A DNA stretch of 10,000 nt from Rheinheimera sp. (GTDB taxonomy: Bacteria > Pseudomonadota > Gammaproteobacteria > Enterobacterales > Alteromonadaceae), in assembly GCF_020217005.1 (NCBI RefSeq), contig NZ_JAIWOI010000054.1, positions 1-10,000 of the forward strand, written 5' to 3'. How positions within the stretch are numbered: the stretch's first letter is position 1; each line of letters begins with the position of its first letter. The translations under genes were made by a program, and so were the position numbers. Below, one piece after another: positions 1 to 6,920 of the stretch. The notes under the pieces were generated by a model. That model was not told the DNA's origin, searched no databases, and saw nothing but the letters and a program-made list of their open reading frames with translations.

Positions 1-1
1 T

Positions 2-91
2 AATTTAGTTTTACTCGAAGGGATGTTACCTATGCCGCTATTGGAGCGGAAAATTAAAGAATGGGTAGCAGAGCAGACAGGTAACAGTTAA
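2..91 (+). CDS. C-terminal end of an unidentified protein (partial)
   Basis: An open frame enters from the left edge and ends at the TAA at 89-91. It encodes 29 residues, ending in a charged amphipathic stretch (LLERKIKEWVAEQTGNS). The stop overlaps the ATG of the next gene by one base (TAATG), a typical sign of translational coupling, so this is probably the upstream gene of a small operon. Too little is visible to name a family, and I make no functional claim. The frame call rests on the coupling and on the absence of stops over a short distance, so confidence is moderate. Confidence 0.55.
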   Translation, partial: NLVLLEGMLPMPLLERKIKEWVAEQTGNS

Positions 92-399
92 TGGCGCAAA
101 GCTTTGCAGTTCGCTTTGATGCGAACTTATGGCTGGTACCCGGAAAAGGTGGATGGCATATGCTGAATCTGCCTTTGCAGCTTTCTGCGGAACTGAAAGA
201 TAAATTCAGCCAGCAGATTGCTGGCTGGGGCAGAATAAGAGTTAAAGTTCAGATCGCTGATCAGCATTGGCAAACCTCGTTGTTCCGCGACGATAGCGCT
301 TCTGTGTTTATGTTACCTGTCAAAGCCCGGGTGAGGAGAAACTTAAAGCTTGAAGTGGGCGCTCTTTGTCAGGTTCAGTTAACACTCCCTGAGAGATAG
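91..399 (+). CDS. DUF1905 domain protein
   Basis: This small soluble protein of 102 residues is filled by a single DUF1905 domain. Visible family features in order are the GGWHMLNLP strand near residues 20-28, the WGRIRVKVQI strand near 46-55, the HWQTSLFRDD segment near 59-68, and LPVKARVRRNLKLEVG near 75-90, where the family has a conserved Lpxkaxvrk...GD-like turn. There is no signal peptide or membrane segment, so it should be cytoplasmic. The function of DUF1905 is not established. In some bacteria the domain is joined to a YdeI-type domain, but here it stands alone. The ATG overlaps the previous stop codon, and AGGT at 80-83 could serve as ribosome binding site. The gene converges on the rluA-like gene and a hairpin sits between them. 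Confidence 0.8.
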   Translation: MAQSFAVRFDANLWLVPGKGGWHMLNLPLQLSAELKDKFSQQIAGWGRIRVKVQIADQHWQTSLFRDDSASVFMLPVKARVRRNLKLEVGALCQVQLTLPER

Positions 400-412
400 A
401 CTAAGCCGCCAT

Positions 413-443
413 AAAGGAACAGACCAAACTGGTCAGCTCCTTT
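413..443. terminator. Hairpin between convergent genes, possible bidirectional terminator
   Basis: The arms at 413-426 (aaaggaacagacca) and 430-443 (tggtcagctccttt) pair at 12 of 14 positions around a three-base loop. The hairpin lies between the DUF1905 gene and the tail of the rluA-like gene, and its right arm reaches the last two bases of the rluA-like stop codon. The A/T ends of the arms give short U tracts in both directions but no long U run follows, so termination is likely rather than certain. Confidence 0.5.
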
Positions 444-1101
444 AGGCAAAATCAGGTTCCAATTCGAAGCGTAATAGTTGAGAAGAATAGGGCTGGTACA
501 CTTCAAGACACAAAGCCTGTAACAATAAGCGCGGCGCTGCAGCATAGGCCTCATCGTGCGCGTAAAACGCATCCCCCAAAATAGGGTGCCCCAGACTTTG
601 CATATGCAGCCGCAATTGATGTGAACGCCCTGTCACAGGCCTTAGTTCCACTAAACTACTTTGTCCGTCAAAACTTAAACGCTGAAAGTAGGTCAGGGCC
701 GCTTTACCTGTTTTCTGACAGATTTTTTGTAGCGGAGGCTGAGTCAGATCCGCTGTCAGAGGTGCATTAACCATACCTTGCTCAGCGATCTGTCCCCAAA
801 CACGTGCCCGGTAGATTTTTTTTACAGAACGTGATGCAAACTGTTGTTTTAGCGCGGCTTCCGCTTTACGACGTAAAGCAAAAACCACTAAACCAGAAGT
901 GCTCATATCCAGTCTGTGTACAAGTTGCGCCAAAGGAAATTGCTGCTGTACTCTATGGAGTAAACAGTCTTGCATCTCTTCACTGCGGCCTGGGTTTGTC
1001 AATATACCACTGGGTTTATTTACCACCAGAATGTCTTTGTCCAGATACAAAATATCCAGCCATGGTTCAGCCGGCGGGTTATACACAAAAGGCCTTTGCA
1101 T
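442..1101 (-). CDS. rluA: RluA-type dual-specificity rRNA/tRNA pseudouridine synthase
   Basis: This enzyme converts uridine to pseudouridine in RNA. E. coli RluA modifies U746 of 23S rRNA and U32 of some tRNAs. The protein has 219 residues, the same length as E. coli RluA as I recall it. It shares the N-terminal pattern NPPAEPWLDILYLD (8-21), VVNKPSG (26-32) and PGR (37-39), the catalytic motif HRLDMSTSG (62-70) with Asp65 as nucleophile, and GRSHQLRLHM (158-167) followed by GHPILGD. There is no S4 domain, as expected for RluA itself. An in-frame GTG at 1143 would add 14 mostly hydrophobic residues. I prefer the ATG at 1101 because it aligns with the E. coli start. Only a weak purine-rich stretch (aagagtaag) precedes it. 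It diverges from a paralogue at 1331. The family is certain; the exact RNA targets are inferred. Confidence 0.9.
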   Translation of the reverse strand: MQRPFVYNPPAEPWLDILYLDKDILVVNKPSGILTNPGRSEEMQDCLLHRVQQQFPLAQLVHRLDMSTSGLVVFALRRKAEAALKQQFASRSVKKIYRARVWGQIAEQGMVNAPLTADLTQPPLQKICQKTGKAALTYFQRLSFDGQSSLVELRPVTGRSHQLRLHMQSLGHPILGDAFYAHDEAYAAAPRLLLQALCLEVYQPYSSQLLRFELEPDFA

Positions 1102-1330
1102 CCACTTACTCTTATTTATACAAATGATTAGTACAGATATCACTACTGCTGTTTCAGCTGGGTACCTGAAATTGCTGCTTTATTGCCCATTCGACGTAGT
1201 CCCAGTCGTACAGGTAACACTTTGCGCATAAAGGCGCACTAAGATATCGCCAATCTGCAGCTCCAACTTACTTGGGTATATAACGTCAATTCTGGCATAC
1301 TAGGGCCAACTTTGTATCTAGTTATTTGGT

Positions 1331-2017
1331 ATGACTGAAGCTATTGATGAATTGGCGATTTTACCCGCCACAAAACAAGCCTGGACCTTAGTTTATCAGG
1401 ACGAATTTCTGTTGGTAGTAAACAAGCCTGCTCATTTACTGACAGTGCCAGGCCGCCATCCACAAAATCAGGATTGCCTGATAAGCCGTGTCCAGCGCGA
1501 ATTTCCTTCTGCCGCTGTAGTTCACCGATTGGATTACGACACTTCAGGTTTGTTGGTGTTACCTCTGACCAAAAACGCCTTATCTACCATCAGTAAAGAG
1601 TTCCAAAGTCGCGGCACAAAAAAAACTTATCAGGCTGTTGTATCAGGAGTACCCACACCCTTAACTGGTACCGTAGATAAAGCTATAGCGCCAGACAAAG
1701 ACAACAGGCCTTTATACAAAATCAGCCCTGAGGGCAAAGCTTCAGTCACGCACTATCAGGTATTGCAACTGTTACCAGAGTATCAGGCTGCTTTGGTGCA
1801 ATTAGAGCCTGTAACAGGGCGCTCTCATCAGTTGCGTTTGCATATGCAAAGTATAGGACACGCTATTTTAGGTGATCCTTTTTATGCAAATGCGGCACAA
1901 CAACAGCAAAGCAGTCGTTTAATGCTGCATGCTGCTGAACTTGAATTTACCCATCCACAGAGCGCTAAACTGATGCACTTTAAGGCTGAGGCTGACTTTT
2001 TACAGGCCTTGCGTTGA
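1331..2017 (+). CDS. RluA-family pseudouridine synthase (second paralogue)
   Basis: A 228-residue protein of the same family as its divergent neighbour. Matching blocks are VVNKPAHLLTVPGR (29-42), the catalytic HRLDYDTSG (65-73) with Asp68, and the RNA-binding/active-site segment VTGRSHQLRLHMQSIGHAILGD (161-182). It has an extra N-terminal stretch of about ten residues, and its middle section (near 105-140) differs from RluA, so its substrate may differ too. No S4 domain is visible. The target RNA cannot be read from sequence; a 23S rRNA or tRNA uridine is likely. No strong ribosome binding site is seen. AT-rich tatataac (1277-1284) or catact (1296-1301) could be a -10 box, but neither has a good -35. 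Its last 38 bases overlap the end of the minus-strand rhombosortase gene. Confidence 0.88.
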   Translation: MTEAIDELAILPATKQAWTLVYQDEFLLVVNKPAHLLTVPGRHPQNQDCLISRVQREFPSAAVVHRLDYDTSGLLVLPLTKNALSTISKEFQSRGTKKTYQAVVSGVPTPLTGTVDKAIAPDKDNRPLYKISPEGKASVTHYQVLQLLPEYQAALVQLEPVTGRSHQLRLHMQSIGHAILGDPFYANAAQQQQSSRLMLHAAELEFTHPQSAKLMHFKAEADFLQALR

Positions 2018-2582
2018 GGAACACAGCGCAGCCAAGCAACGCACCACAAATCACGCCGTACAAATGGGCGTCTATAGCGACATTAGCATTTATTAATGCC
2101 GCCAGCTCAGCATCGGGCCCTTGCCACTGTTCATACAATACCTTCGCACCAACGCCCAGTAAGATAAGCCAACCGGACTGAATTTTGTGTTTGATATCAA
2201 ACATGGCTCCGACTGTGATGAAACAATGTAACCAACCAGATAATCCAACATAAATTTGGATGTCAGGGCTAAACAAATACAAAAGCACACTGATTCCAGT
2301 GCAACCGCATACAAGCAGCAAAGCGAAAGAGTTCAGGCTGTAATACATCTGGTGCAACATCAGTATCAAAATAAAAGCGCCGAGGTTCATCAGCAAATGC
2401 CAGTGATTGCTGTGCAACAAATGCCCGGTGACAGCTCGCCAGATTTCCGCTGGTTGTGTTCTGTTGTATTCCAGCGCCGAACGGACACTTTCTGGGAAAA
2501 AATGCAGCAACACCAGCACTGCGACAAAAACCAAAATGCTCAGTTGAAAAGAGGAAAAGCCTCGAAAACTCATCAATACCAT
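1980..2582 (-). CDS. rrtA: Rhombosortase (rhomboid-family membrane serine protease)
   Basis: This is a polytopic inner-membrane protein of 200 residues. Rhombosortases are rhomboid-related intramembrane proteases thought to process proteins with a C-terminal GlyGly-CTERM signal. Visible features are a first hydrophobic helix (12-29), the segment WRAVTGHLLHSNHWHLLMNLGA (48-69) with the rhomboid HxxxN pattern, the catalytic-serine motif YVGLSGWLHC (111-120, Ser115), and a final helix carrying the catalytic His in DAHLYG (171-176, His173). KVLYEQ (147-152) fits the conserved K..E region of the family. The length is normal for a rhombosortase and short for a general rhomboid protease. Met4 (2573) is an equally possible start, since neither candidate has a clear ribosome binding site. 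No GlyGly-CTERM substrate is encoded in this window. The C-terminus overlaps the convergent pseudouridine synthase gene. Confidence 0.85.
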   Translation of the reverse strand: MVLMSFRGFSSFQLSILVFVAVLVLLHFFPESVRSALEYNRTQPAEIWRAVTGHLLHSNHWHLLMNLGAFILILMLHQMYYSLNSFALLLVCGCTGISVLLYLFSPDIQIYVGLSGWLHCFITVGAMFDIKHKIQSGWLILLGVGAKVLYEQWQGPDAELAALINANVAIDAHLYGVICGALLGCAVFLNARPVKSQPQP

Positions 2583-2627
2583 CGCTTGTTACGTCTAATT
2601 GCTGCTATGCAAAAGCATTCGTCGCTT

Positions 2628-2662
2628 CAGGTCAAGGCTTTTAACGTGAAAAGCCTGATCTG
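2628..2662. repeat. Inverted repeat in the divergent rrtA/ggt intergenic region
   Basis: A perfect 8-base-pair core, aggctttt (2635-2642) against aaaagcct (2649-2656), with a six-base loop aacgtg, is extended by a second helix, caggtc (2628-2633) against gatctg (2657-2662), with one G-U pair and one unpaired A. It lies about 60 bases before the ggt start and about 45 bases upstream of the rhombosortase start. No U run follows on either strand, and no gene ends here, so a simple terminator is unlikely. It could be a leader structure or a binding site for a dimeric regulator. Confidence 0.5.
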
Positions 2663-2721
2663 TGATTGATCCGACTGGCCCGACTAGGTAAGGTGAGAGT
2701 CTGTCGTAGGTAGGAAAAACA

Positions 2722-4458
2722 ATGATAACAACTCAATTTAAACTTCGGATCCTGACAGCGACTTTGCTGTTTACCAGTTTTACGTCTTTTGCTGCAACAC
2801 ATGATCCTGAAGCCACTACAGGTATAGAGCAAAAACAACTAGTCACAGCCAGGCATTATATGGCTTCAGCTGCTAATCCTCTCGCTGTTAAAGCAGGTGA
2901 ACAGATCCTGGCTAAAGGAGGCAGTGCCGTCGATGCAGCTATTGCTATGCAGCTGATGCTGGGGTTGGTCGAACCACAAAGTTCTGGTATCGGCGGCGGG
3001 CTGTTTTTACTGCATTGGGATAAACAAAAAGCCAGTTTAACTAGTATTGATGGGCGTGAAACTGCCCCAGCAGCGGCGGGACCAGATCTGTTTGTTGAAA
3101 ATGGCAAACTGATGAGCTGGCGGGAAGCCTTTGTGGGAGGCAAGTCTGTTGGTGTCCCTGGCGTTGTCAAGGCGCTGGAGTTAGCGCATCAGCAGCATGG
3201 AGTATTGCCCTGGGCAGAGCTTTTTGCACCTGCTATACAAATGGCAGAGAAGGGTTTTGTGGTGTCGCCGCGTTTAGCGGGTTTACTCAAAGCCAACTGG
3301 AATCCGGGACTGGATAAATTTGCCTCAAGTGCAGCTTATTTCAAAACAGAAGGTCAGTGGTTGCCTGCAGGTTTTGTCCGTAAAAACCTGGCCTATGCAG
3401 CTTTGCTGCAAAAGATTGCCAAAGAAGGCAGCAAGGCTTTTTATCAGGGGGATAATGCCAAAGCTTTGGTTGCCGCAGTGCAGCAGGCTCCTGTTAATGC
3501 GGGGCAAATAAGCCTTGCTGATTTGGCGGGCTACCAGCCTAAGCCTAGGGATCCACTTTGTATCCCTTACCGCCAGTTTAAAATATGCAGTATGGCTCCA
3601 CCGAGTTCTGGTGGTTTAGCCGTACTGCAGATGATGGGCATGCTGTCGCATCAACCGCTGGCCAAACTTAAACCGAATTCAGTTGAAGCCATTCATTTGA
3701 TCAGTCAGGCAGCTAAGCTTGCTTTTGCCGATCGGGAACGTTTTGCGGCCGATCCGGATTTTGTCAAAGTACCGGTTCAGGGCTTGTTAGCCCCTGATTA
3801 TCTGAAACAACGAGCTGCTTTATTAACCGCGACAGAAGGCGCAGCAGCCCTGGCTGGTGAGCCCGAAGGCGCAGAACCTTTGGCATCAGGCCATGCTATT
3901 GAATTTGCCAACACCAGTCATTTGTCTGTGGTGGATGCGAAAGGTAATGCCGTCAGTATGACCACCAGTATCGAAAATGCCTTTGGCTCCGGCATTTTTG
4001 TCAATGGCTATCTGTTGAATAATCAACTGACGGATTTTTCGTTGCAGGCCAAAGTGGACGGTTATTGGGTCGCTAACAGAGTTGAAGCGAAGAAAAGACC
4101 CCGTTCTTCAATGGCTCCTATGATGGTGTTTGATAAAGACGGCACTCTGCTTTATATCACAGGTTCCCCCGGAGGCAGTCGTATTATCAACTATGTGGCG
4201 CAAAATTTAGTGGCGGTACTTGACTGGGGGATGGATGCGCAGCAAGCCGCGAATTTACCGCGTTTTAGCCACAGAAATGATGGATTAGTGCTGGAGCAAA
4301 ACACCAACTTAAGTCAGTTAGTGCCGGCTTTGCTGGAGCTGGGTTATCAGCCCAAATTGGCCGATTTAAATAGTGGTATTCATGCGATTAAAATCACAAA
4401 AGACCGCTTGGAAGGCTCAGCCGATCCAAGGCGTGAAGGCATAGCGGCTGGTCGCTAA
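2722..4458 (+). CDS. ggt: Gamma-glutamyltransferase precursor, periplasmic
   Basis: Gamma-glutamyltransferase removes the glutamyl group of glutathione and related compounds by hydrolysis or transfer. The precursor has 578 residues, close to E. coli Ggt. A Sec signal peptide occupies about residues 1-24 (basic start, hydrophobic LTATLLFTSFTSFA, then AT). Family landmarks are SSGIGGG (87-93), GRE (111-113) whose Arg112 matches the E. coli substrate-binding Arg, PPSSGG (293-298), and NTSHLSVVD (397-405). Thr398 should be both the self-cleavage point and the N-terminal nucleophile of the small subunit. LLNNQLTDFS (431-440), KRPRSSMAP (458-466) and GSPGGSR (481-487, oxyanion hole) follow. It should be cleaved into subunits of about 370 and 181 residues in the periplasm. 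A good ribosome binding site, aggtagga (2708-2715), is six bases from the ATG. An enoyl-CoA isomerase-like gene follows after 21 bases. Confidence 0.93.
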   Translation: MITTQFKLRILTATLLFTSFTSFAATHDPEATTGIEQKQLVTARHYMASAANPLAVKAGEQILAKGGSAVDAAIAMQLMLGLVEPQSSGIGGGLFLLHWDKQKASLTSIDGRETAPAAAGPDLFVENGKLMSWREAFVGGKSVGVPGVVKALELAHQQHGVLPWAELFAPAIQMAEKGFVVSPRLAGLLKANWNPGLDKFASSAAYFKTEGQWLPAGFVRKNLAYAALLQKIAKEGSKAFYQGDNAKALVAAVQQAPVNAGQISLADLAGYQPKPRDPLCIPYRQFKICSMAPPSSGGLAVLQMMGMLSHQPLAKLKPNSVEAIHLISQAAKLAFADRERFAADPDFVKVPVQGLLAPDYLKQRAALLTATEGAAALAGEPEGAEPLASGHAIEFANTSHLSVVDAKGNAVSMTTSIENAFGSGIFVNGYLLNNQLTDFSLQAKVDGYWVANRVEAKKRPRSSMAPMMVFDKDGTLLYITGSPGGSRIINYVAQNLVAVLDWGMDAQQAANLPRFSHRNDGLVLEQNTNLSQLVPALLELGYQPKLADLNSGIHAIKITKDRLEGSADPRREGIAAGR

Positions 4459-4479
4459 CACAAAAAATCAGGACAATAG

Positions 4480-5211
4480 ATGAGTATTAACGTAACAACA
4501 GAGCAGGGCGTATTAACCCTGACGCTGAACAGACCAGATAAAAAAAATGCACTGAACAAGCAAATGTACCAGCAATTGGTTGAGCAGCTGCAACAGGCGG
4601 TAAAAAACGATACGGTCAAAGTGGTCCTGCTGCAAGGCTCAGCAGAGTGTTTTTCGTCAGGCAATGATTTAGCCGATTTCTTGCAAAGTGGTGAGCTGAA
4701 CGATACACATCCAACTGTGATGTTTTTGTATGAAATGGCAAAATTTCCAAAACCTGTAGTGGCCGCTGTTGCTGGTCTGGCTATAGGTATTGGTACTACA
4801 GTGCTGCTGCATTGTGATTTAGTCTACAGCACAGCGGATTGCCGTTTTCAGTTGCCTTTTACCCAACTGGGGTTATGTCCTGAGGCGGGCTCGAGTCTGT
4901 TGTTGCCTTTATTGATAGGGCATCAGCGCGCCAGCAGCATGTTACTGCTGTCTGAAGCTATAGATGGCAACGAAGCCTGGCGTATAGGCATAGTGAATCA
5001 ATTGGTGGCGAAAGAAGAGTTGCTGGAATTTGCCTTGAGTAAGGCAAAAAAACTGGCCGCTTTGCCAACTGATGCGGTGCAAAGCAGTAAAAAGCTGATG
5101 AAAAGTGGCAGCGCAGTGCAACAGGCTATAGGTTTGGAGTTGGCGGACTTTAGTCGTTTATTAAAAGGGCCGGATTGCCAGCAGGTGATACAGCAGTTTT
5201 TTAAACGTTAA
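4480..5211 (+). CDS. Crotonase-fold protein, probable delta3-delta2-enoyl-CoA isomerase
   Basis: A cytoplasmic crotonase-superfamily enzyme of 243 residues. The acyl-CoA oxyanion-hole region is SSGNDLADF (59-67), with the second hole in AGLAIGIGTT (98-107). The two glutamates of classical enoyl-CoA hydratase are absent: by alignment, Thr107 and Phe127 take the places of rat Glu144 and Glu164. Instead it has FQLPFTQLGLCPEAGSS (123-139), like the PF..LG..PEG.SS motif of ECI2/peroxisomal enoyl-CoA isomerases, where the Glu (here Glu135) is the catalytic base. It therefore more likely moves the double bond of unsaturated acyl-CoA during beta-oxidation than hydrates it. The ribosome binding site AGGA lies six bases before the ATG. 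It is probably cotranscribed with ggt, which has no obvious metabolic link to it. The fold is certain; the isomerase activity is inferred. Confidence 0.87.
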   Translation: MSINVTTEQGVLTLTLNRPDKKNALNKQMYQQLVEQLQQAVKNDTVKVVLLQGSAECFSSGNDLADFLQSGELNDTHPTVMFLYEMAKFPKPVVAAVAGLAIGIGTTVLLHCDLVYSTADCRFQLPFTQLGLCPEAGSSLLLPLLIGHQRASSMLLLSEAIDGNEAWRIGIVNQLVAKEELLEFALSKAKKLAALPTDAVQSSKKLMKSGSAVQQAIGLELADFSRLLKGPDCQQVIQQFFKR

Positions 5212-5231
5212 CTCATAACCCGAAAACCTGA

Positions 5232-5252
5232 GGGCGACCTCTATGGTCGCCC
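5232..5252. terminator. Hairpin between convergent genes, probable terminator
   Basis: A perfect eight-base-pair GC-rich stem, gggcgacc (5232-5239) and ggtcgccc (5245-5252), encloses the loop tctat. It lies between the enoyl-CoA isomerase-like gene and the lipoprotein gene, which converge. Read from the minus strand it is followed after a few bases by TTTT, and on the plus strand by gtctctc, so the U tract is better for the minus-strand gene. It may stop transcription from both sides. Confidence 0.6.
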
Positions 5253-5284
5253 GTCTCTCGCCTGACTTGATAGCGAAAAGGTTA

Positions 5285-5728
5285 TCAGACGTCAGTTCTT
5301 GAGTAAGGATTCGGCTTTACTCCTTCAACCAACCAACGACCTTCTTCTTTCACCATTTTAACAATACGTAGTTCTATCTTTTTATTGCCGTTACTCTTAC
5401 CTTCAAACAACATAGTGATTTCTGCGTGGTTGCCATACTGTTCGCGCAAATTTTTACCTGTCCGGTCAATGCTGATGTTTACTTCATCAAAACTCATGTT
5501 GTATAAAGTCCGCACTACACCGCGGGTGTTGCCATAGGCGTCCAGTATCCTGGCGTAAGATTCTGTGCTCAGGGCTTTGGCACGCTCCAGATCTTTTGTG
5601 GTATACAGAGAATGAAAAAATTCGCCAGCCGCAAATTCAGGTGAGCCCAAATCCGCATTCACTTTAGGTGCATCATCAGAACAAGATAACAACAGCAGTG
5701 AAAAGATCAGCACGAAAAACTTTTTCAT
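5285..5728 (-). CDS. Small predicted lipoprotein, DUF4878-like (NTF2-like fold)
   Basis: The protein has 147 residues with a lipoprotein signal peptide: basic MKK, hydrophobic core to residue 14, lipobox LLSC with Cys16 as the lipidated residue, then SDD. Ser at +2 suggests outer-membrane localisation by the Lol rule. The mature part reads like a DUF4878/NTF2-like domain: a helix with EFAAGEFFHSLYTTKDLERAKAL (about 31-53), later beta strands such as HAEITMLFEG and KIELRIVKMVKEEGRWLVEGV, in which the last is a common ending in this group. The function is unknown; such proteins are often small envelope lipoproteins with a binding cleft. It lies downstream of cysK on the same strand, but a strong terminator separates them, so it probably has its own promoter or only read-through. 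No clear ribosome binding site is seen. The lipoprotein call is firm; the domain family less so. Confidence 0.8.
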   Translation of the reverse strand: MKKFFVLIFSLLLLSCSDDAPKVNADLGSPEFAAGEFFHSLYTTKDLERAKALSTESYARILDAYGNTRGVVRTLYNMSFDEVNISIDRTGKNLREQYGNHAEITMLFEGKSNGNKKIELRIVKMVKEEGRWLVEGVKPNPYSRTDV

Positions 5729-5789
5729 TGGAATAGCCCAAAATTAATAATCAAGTTACAGTCTGGGGAAATATGCGGTAAAAGTAAAG

Positions 5790-5815
5790 AAAAAGGCCAC
5801 AAAAGTGGCCTTTTT
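5790..5815 (-). terminator. Rho-independent terminator of cysK
   Basis: An 11-base-pair perfect stem, aaaaaggccac (5790-5800) and gtggccttttt (5805-5815), has a four-base loop. On the minus strand it starts 18 bases after the cysK stop codon and ends with TTTTT followed by ctttactttt. This is a classical intrinsic terminator. It is symmetric and could also act on the plus strand, but no plus-strand gene ends just before it. Confidence 0.88.
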
Positions 5816-5833
5816 GTAAATCTAAGCAATTGA

Positions 5834-6805
5834 TTAAGCTTGTAATTCGCTTTCTGTGAAAAAGTCAGCAAACAAGGCGCTGGATAAGTAACGCTCTGTT
5901 GAACTAGGAATAATCACCACAATATTTTTACCGGCGTTTTCTGGTTTTTCCGCCAGACGTTTAGCTGCAACCACAGCTGCACCTGAGGATATACCTGCCA
6001 AAATACCTTCTTCTTTCATCAGACGGTGCGCCATGGCTATGGCGTCATCATTGCTGACCGTTTCTACCGCATCAATAATGGACAAATCCAGATTGCCGGG
6101 AATGAAGCCTGCACCAATGCCCTGAATTTTGTGTGGTCCGGGTTTAATTTCCTGACCAGCCCTGGCCTGAGTAATCACTGGTGAATCAATAGGTTCAACT
6201 GCAACGCTGACAAGAGGATGTTTTTTCTCATGTTTGATGTAACGGCTGACACCGGTAATAGTACCCCCTGTACCTACACCTGCTACGAAGATGTCAATGT
6301 TACCATCTGTGTCATTCCAAATCTCAGGACCAGTAGTATCAAAGTGGATCTGAGGGTTGGCCGGATTTTCGAATTGTTGCAACAGCACGTACTTATCGGG
6401 CTCTGACGCCAGAATTTCTTTAGCTTTTTCGATGGCTCCCTTCATACCTTTAGCGCCTTCAGTCAGCACTAAATTAGCGCCTAACGCTTTGAGCAACTTA
6501 CGGCGTTCTAAGCTCATAGTTGCAGGCATGGTCAGGGTCAAAGCATAACCCCGGCTGGCCGCCACAAAAGCCAAAGCTATACCTGTGTTACCAGAGGTAG
6601 GTTCAATAATCTCTTTACCTGGACCTAACAGACCTTTTTTCTCCGCATCCCAAATTAATGCGGCGCCTAAGCGGCATTTTACAGAGAAGCTTGGGTTACG
6701 GGATTCAATTTTAGCAAATACGTTAGCACCGGAAGTAACGCGCTTCAGGCGGACCAGAGGCGTGTTACCGATAGAGAGAGAGTTGTCTTCATAGATCTTT
6801 GACAT
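5834..6805 (-). CDS. cysK: Cysteine synthase A (O-acetylserine sulfhydrylase)
   Basis: A PLP enzyme that makes L-cysteine from O-acetylserine and sulfide, the last step of assimilatory cysteine synthesis in the cytoplasm. Its 323 residues match the normal CysK length. Key motifs are GNTPLVRL (13-20), Lys43 in SFSVKCRLG (39-47) as the PLP Schiff-base lysine, TSGNTG (70-75) binding the substrate carboxylate, GTGGT (178-182) binding the PLP phosphate, [10 protein letters not shown] after residue 230, and GISSGAA near the end of the domain. The N-terminal pattern SVKCR is that of CysK rather than of CysM. The C-terminal part has [13 protein letters not shown], also typical of CysK. AAGG lies ten bases before the ATG. 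A candidate promoter is at 6835-6862 and the terminator at 5790-5815, so it is likely a single-gene unit. CysB control is expected from the family, but no site was recognised. Confidence 0.95.
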   Translation of the reverse strand: MSKIYEDNSLSIGNTPLVRLKRVTSGANVFAKIESRNPSFSVKCRLGAALIWDAEKKGLLGPGKEIIEPTSGNTGIALAFVAASRGYALTLTMPATMSLERRKLLKALGANLVLTEGAKGMKGAIEKAKEILASEPDKYVLLQQFENPANPQIHFDTTGPEIWNDTDGNIDIFVAGVGTGGTITGVSRYIKHEKKHPLVSVAVEPIDSPVITQARAGQEIKPGPHKIQGIGAGFIPGNLDLSIIDAVETVSNDDAIAMAHRLMKEEGILAGISSGAAVVAAKRLAEKPENAGKNIVVIIPSSTERYLSSALFADFFTESELQA

Positions 6806-6834
6806 AATAAAAAACCTTCAGGGTCTGATGATTG

Positions 6835-6862
6835 GTTATAAGAATACTAGGCCCAAGTTAAA
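6835..6862 (-). promoter_or_regulatory. Candidate sigma70 promoter of cysK
   Basis: On the minus strand a good -10 box, TATAAC (6840-6835), has a weak -35, TTTAAC (6862-6857), 16 bases upstream. It would start transcription near 6828, giving a leader of about 23 bases that contains the AAGG ribosome binding site. The weak -35 is compatible with an activator-dependent promoter. The call rests on consensus matching by eye. Confidence 0.35.
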
Positions 6863-6888
6863 ACGAAAGAAAAGATTTGATATATGAT
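6858..6888 (+). promoter_or_regulatory. Candidate promoter of the MoxR/VWA genes
   Basis: TATGAT (6883-6888), or the overlapping TATATG (6881-6886), could be the -10 box. The only -35-like sequence is TTAAAA (6858-6863), at a spacing of 19 or 17 bases. It overlaps the -35 region proposed for the divergent cysK promoter, so the two might compete. The match is weak and was made by eye. Confidence 0.3.
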
Positions 6889-6920
6889 ATTCCCAACGTC
6901 AAAGGATTAAGCGGTACAGC

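Noticed and set aside
1101..1143. GTG start at 1143 for the rluA gene
   Set aside because: It would add a 14-residue hydrophobic leader absent from RluA. The ATG at 1101 aligns with the known N-terminus.
899..1231. A 110-codon plus-strand frame opposite the rluA-like gene
   Set aside because: It mirrors a conserved gene, has no family likeness and no ribosome binding site.
2256..2669. A 137-codon plus-strand frame opposite the rhombosortase gene
   Set aside because: Its product is Gln/His-rich with no recognisable domain, and the opposite strand encodes a membrane protein with intact catalytic motifs. It is an antisense shadow.
2722..6805. A shared sulfur/glutathione gene cluster formed by ggt and cysK
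   Set aside because: They are on opposite strands with other genes and convergent terminators between them, so nothing in the sequence shows joint control.
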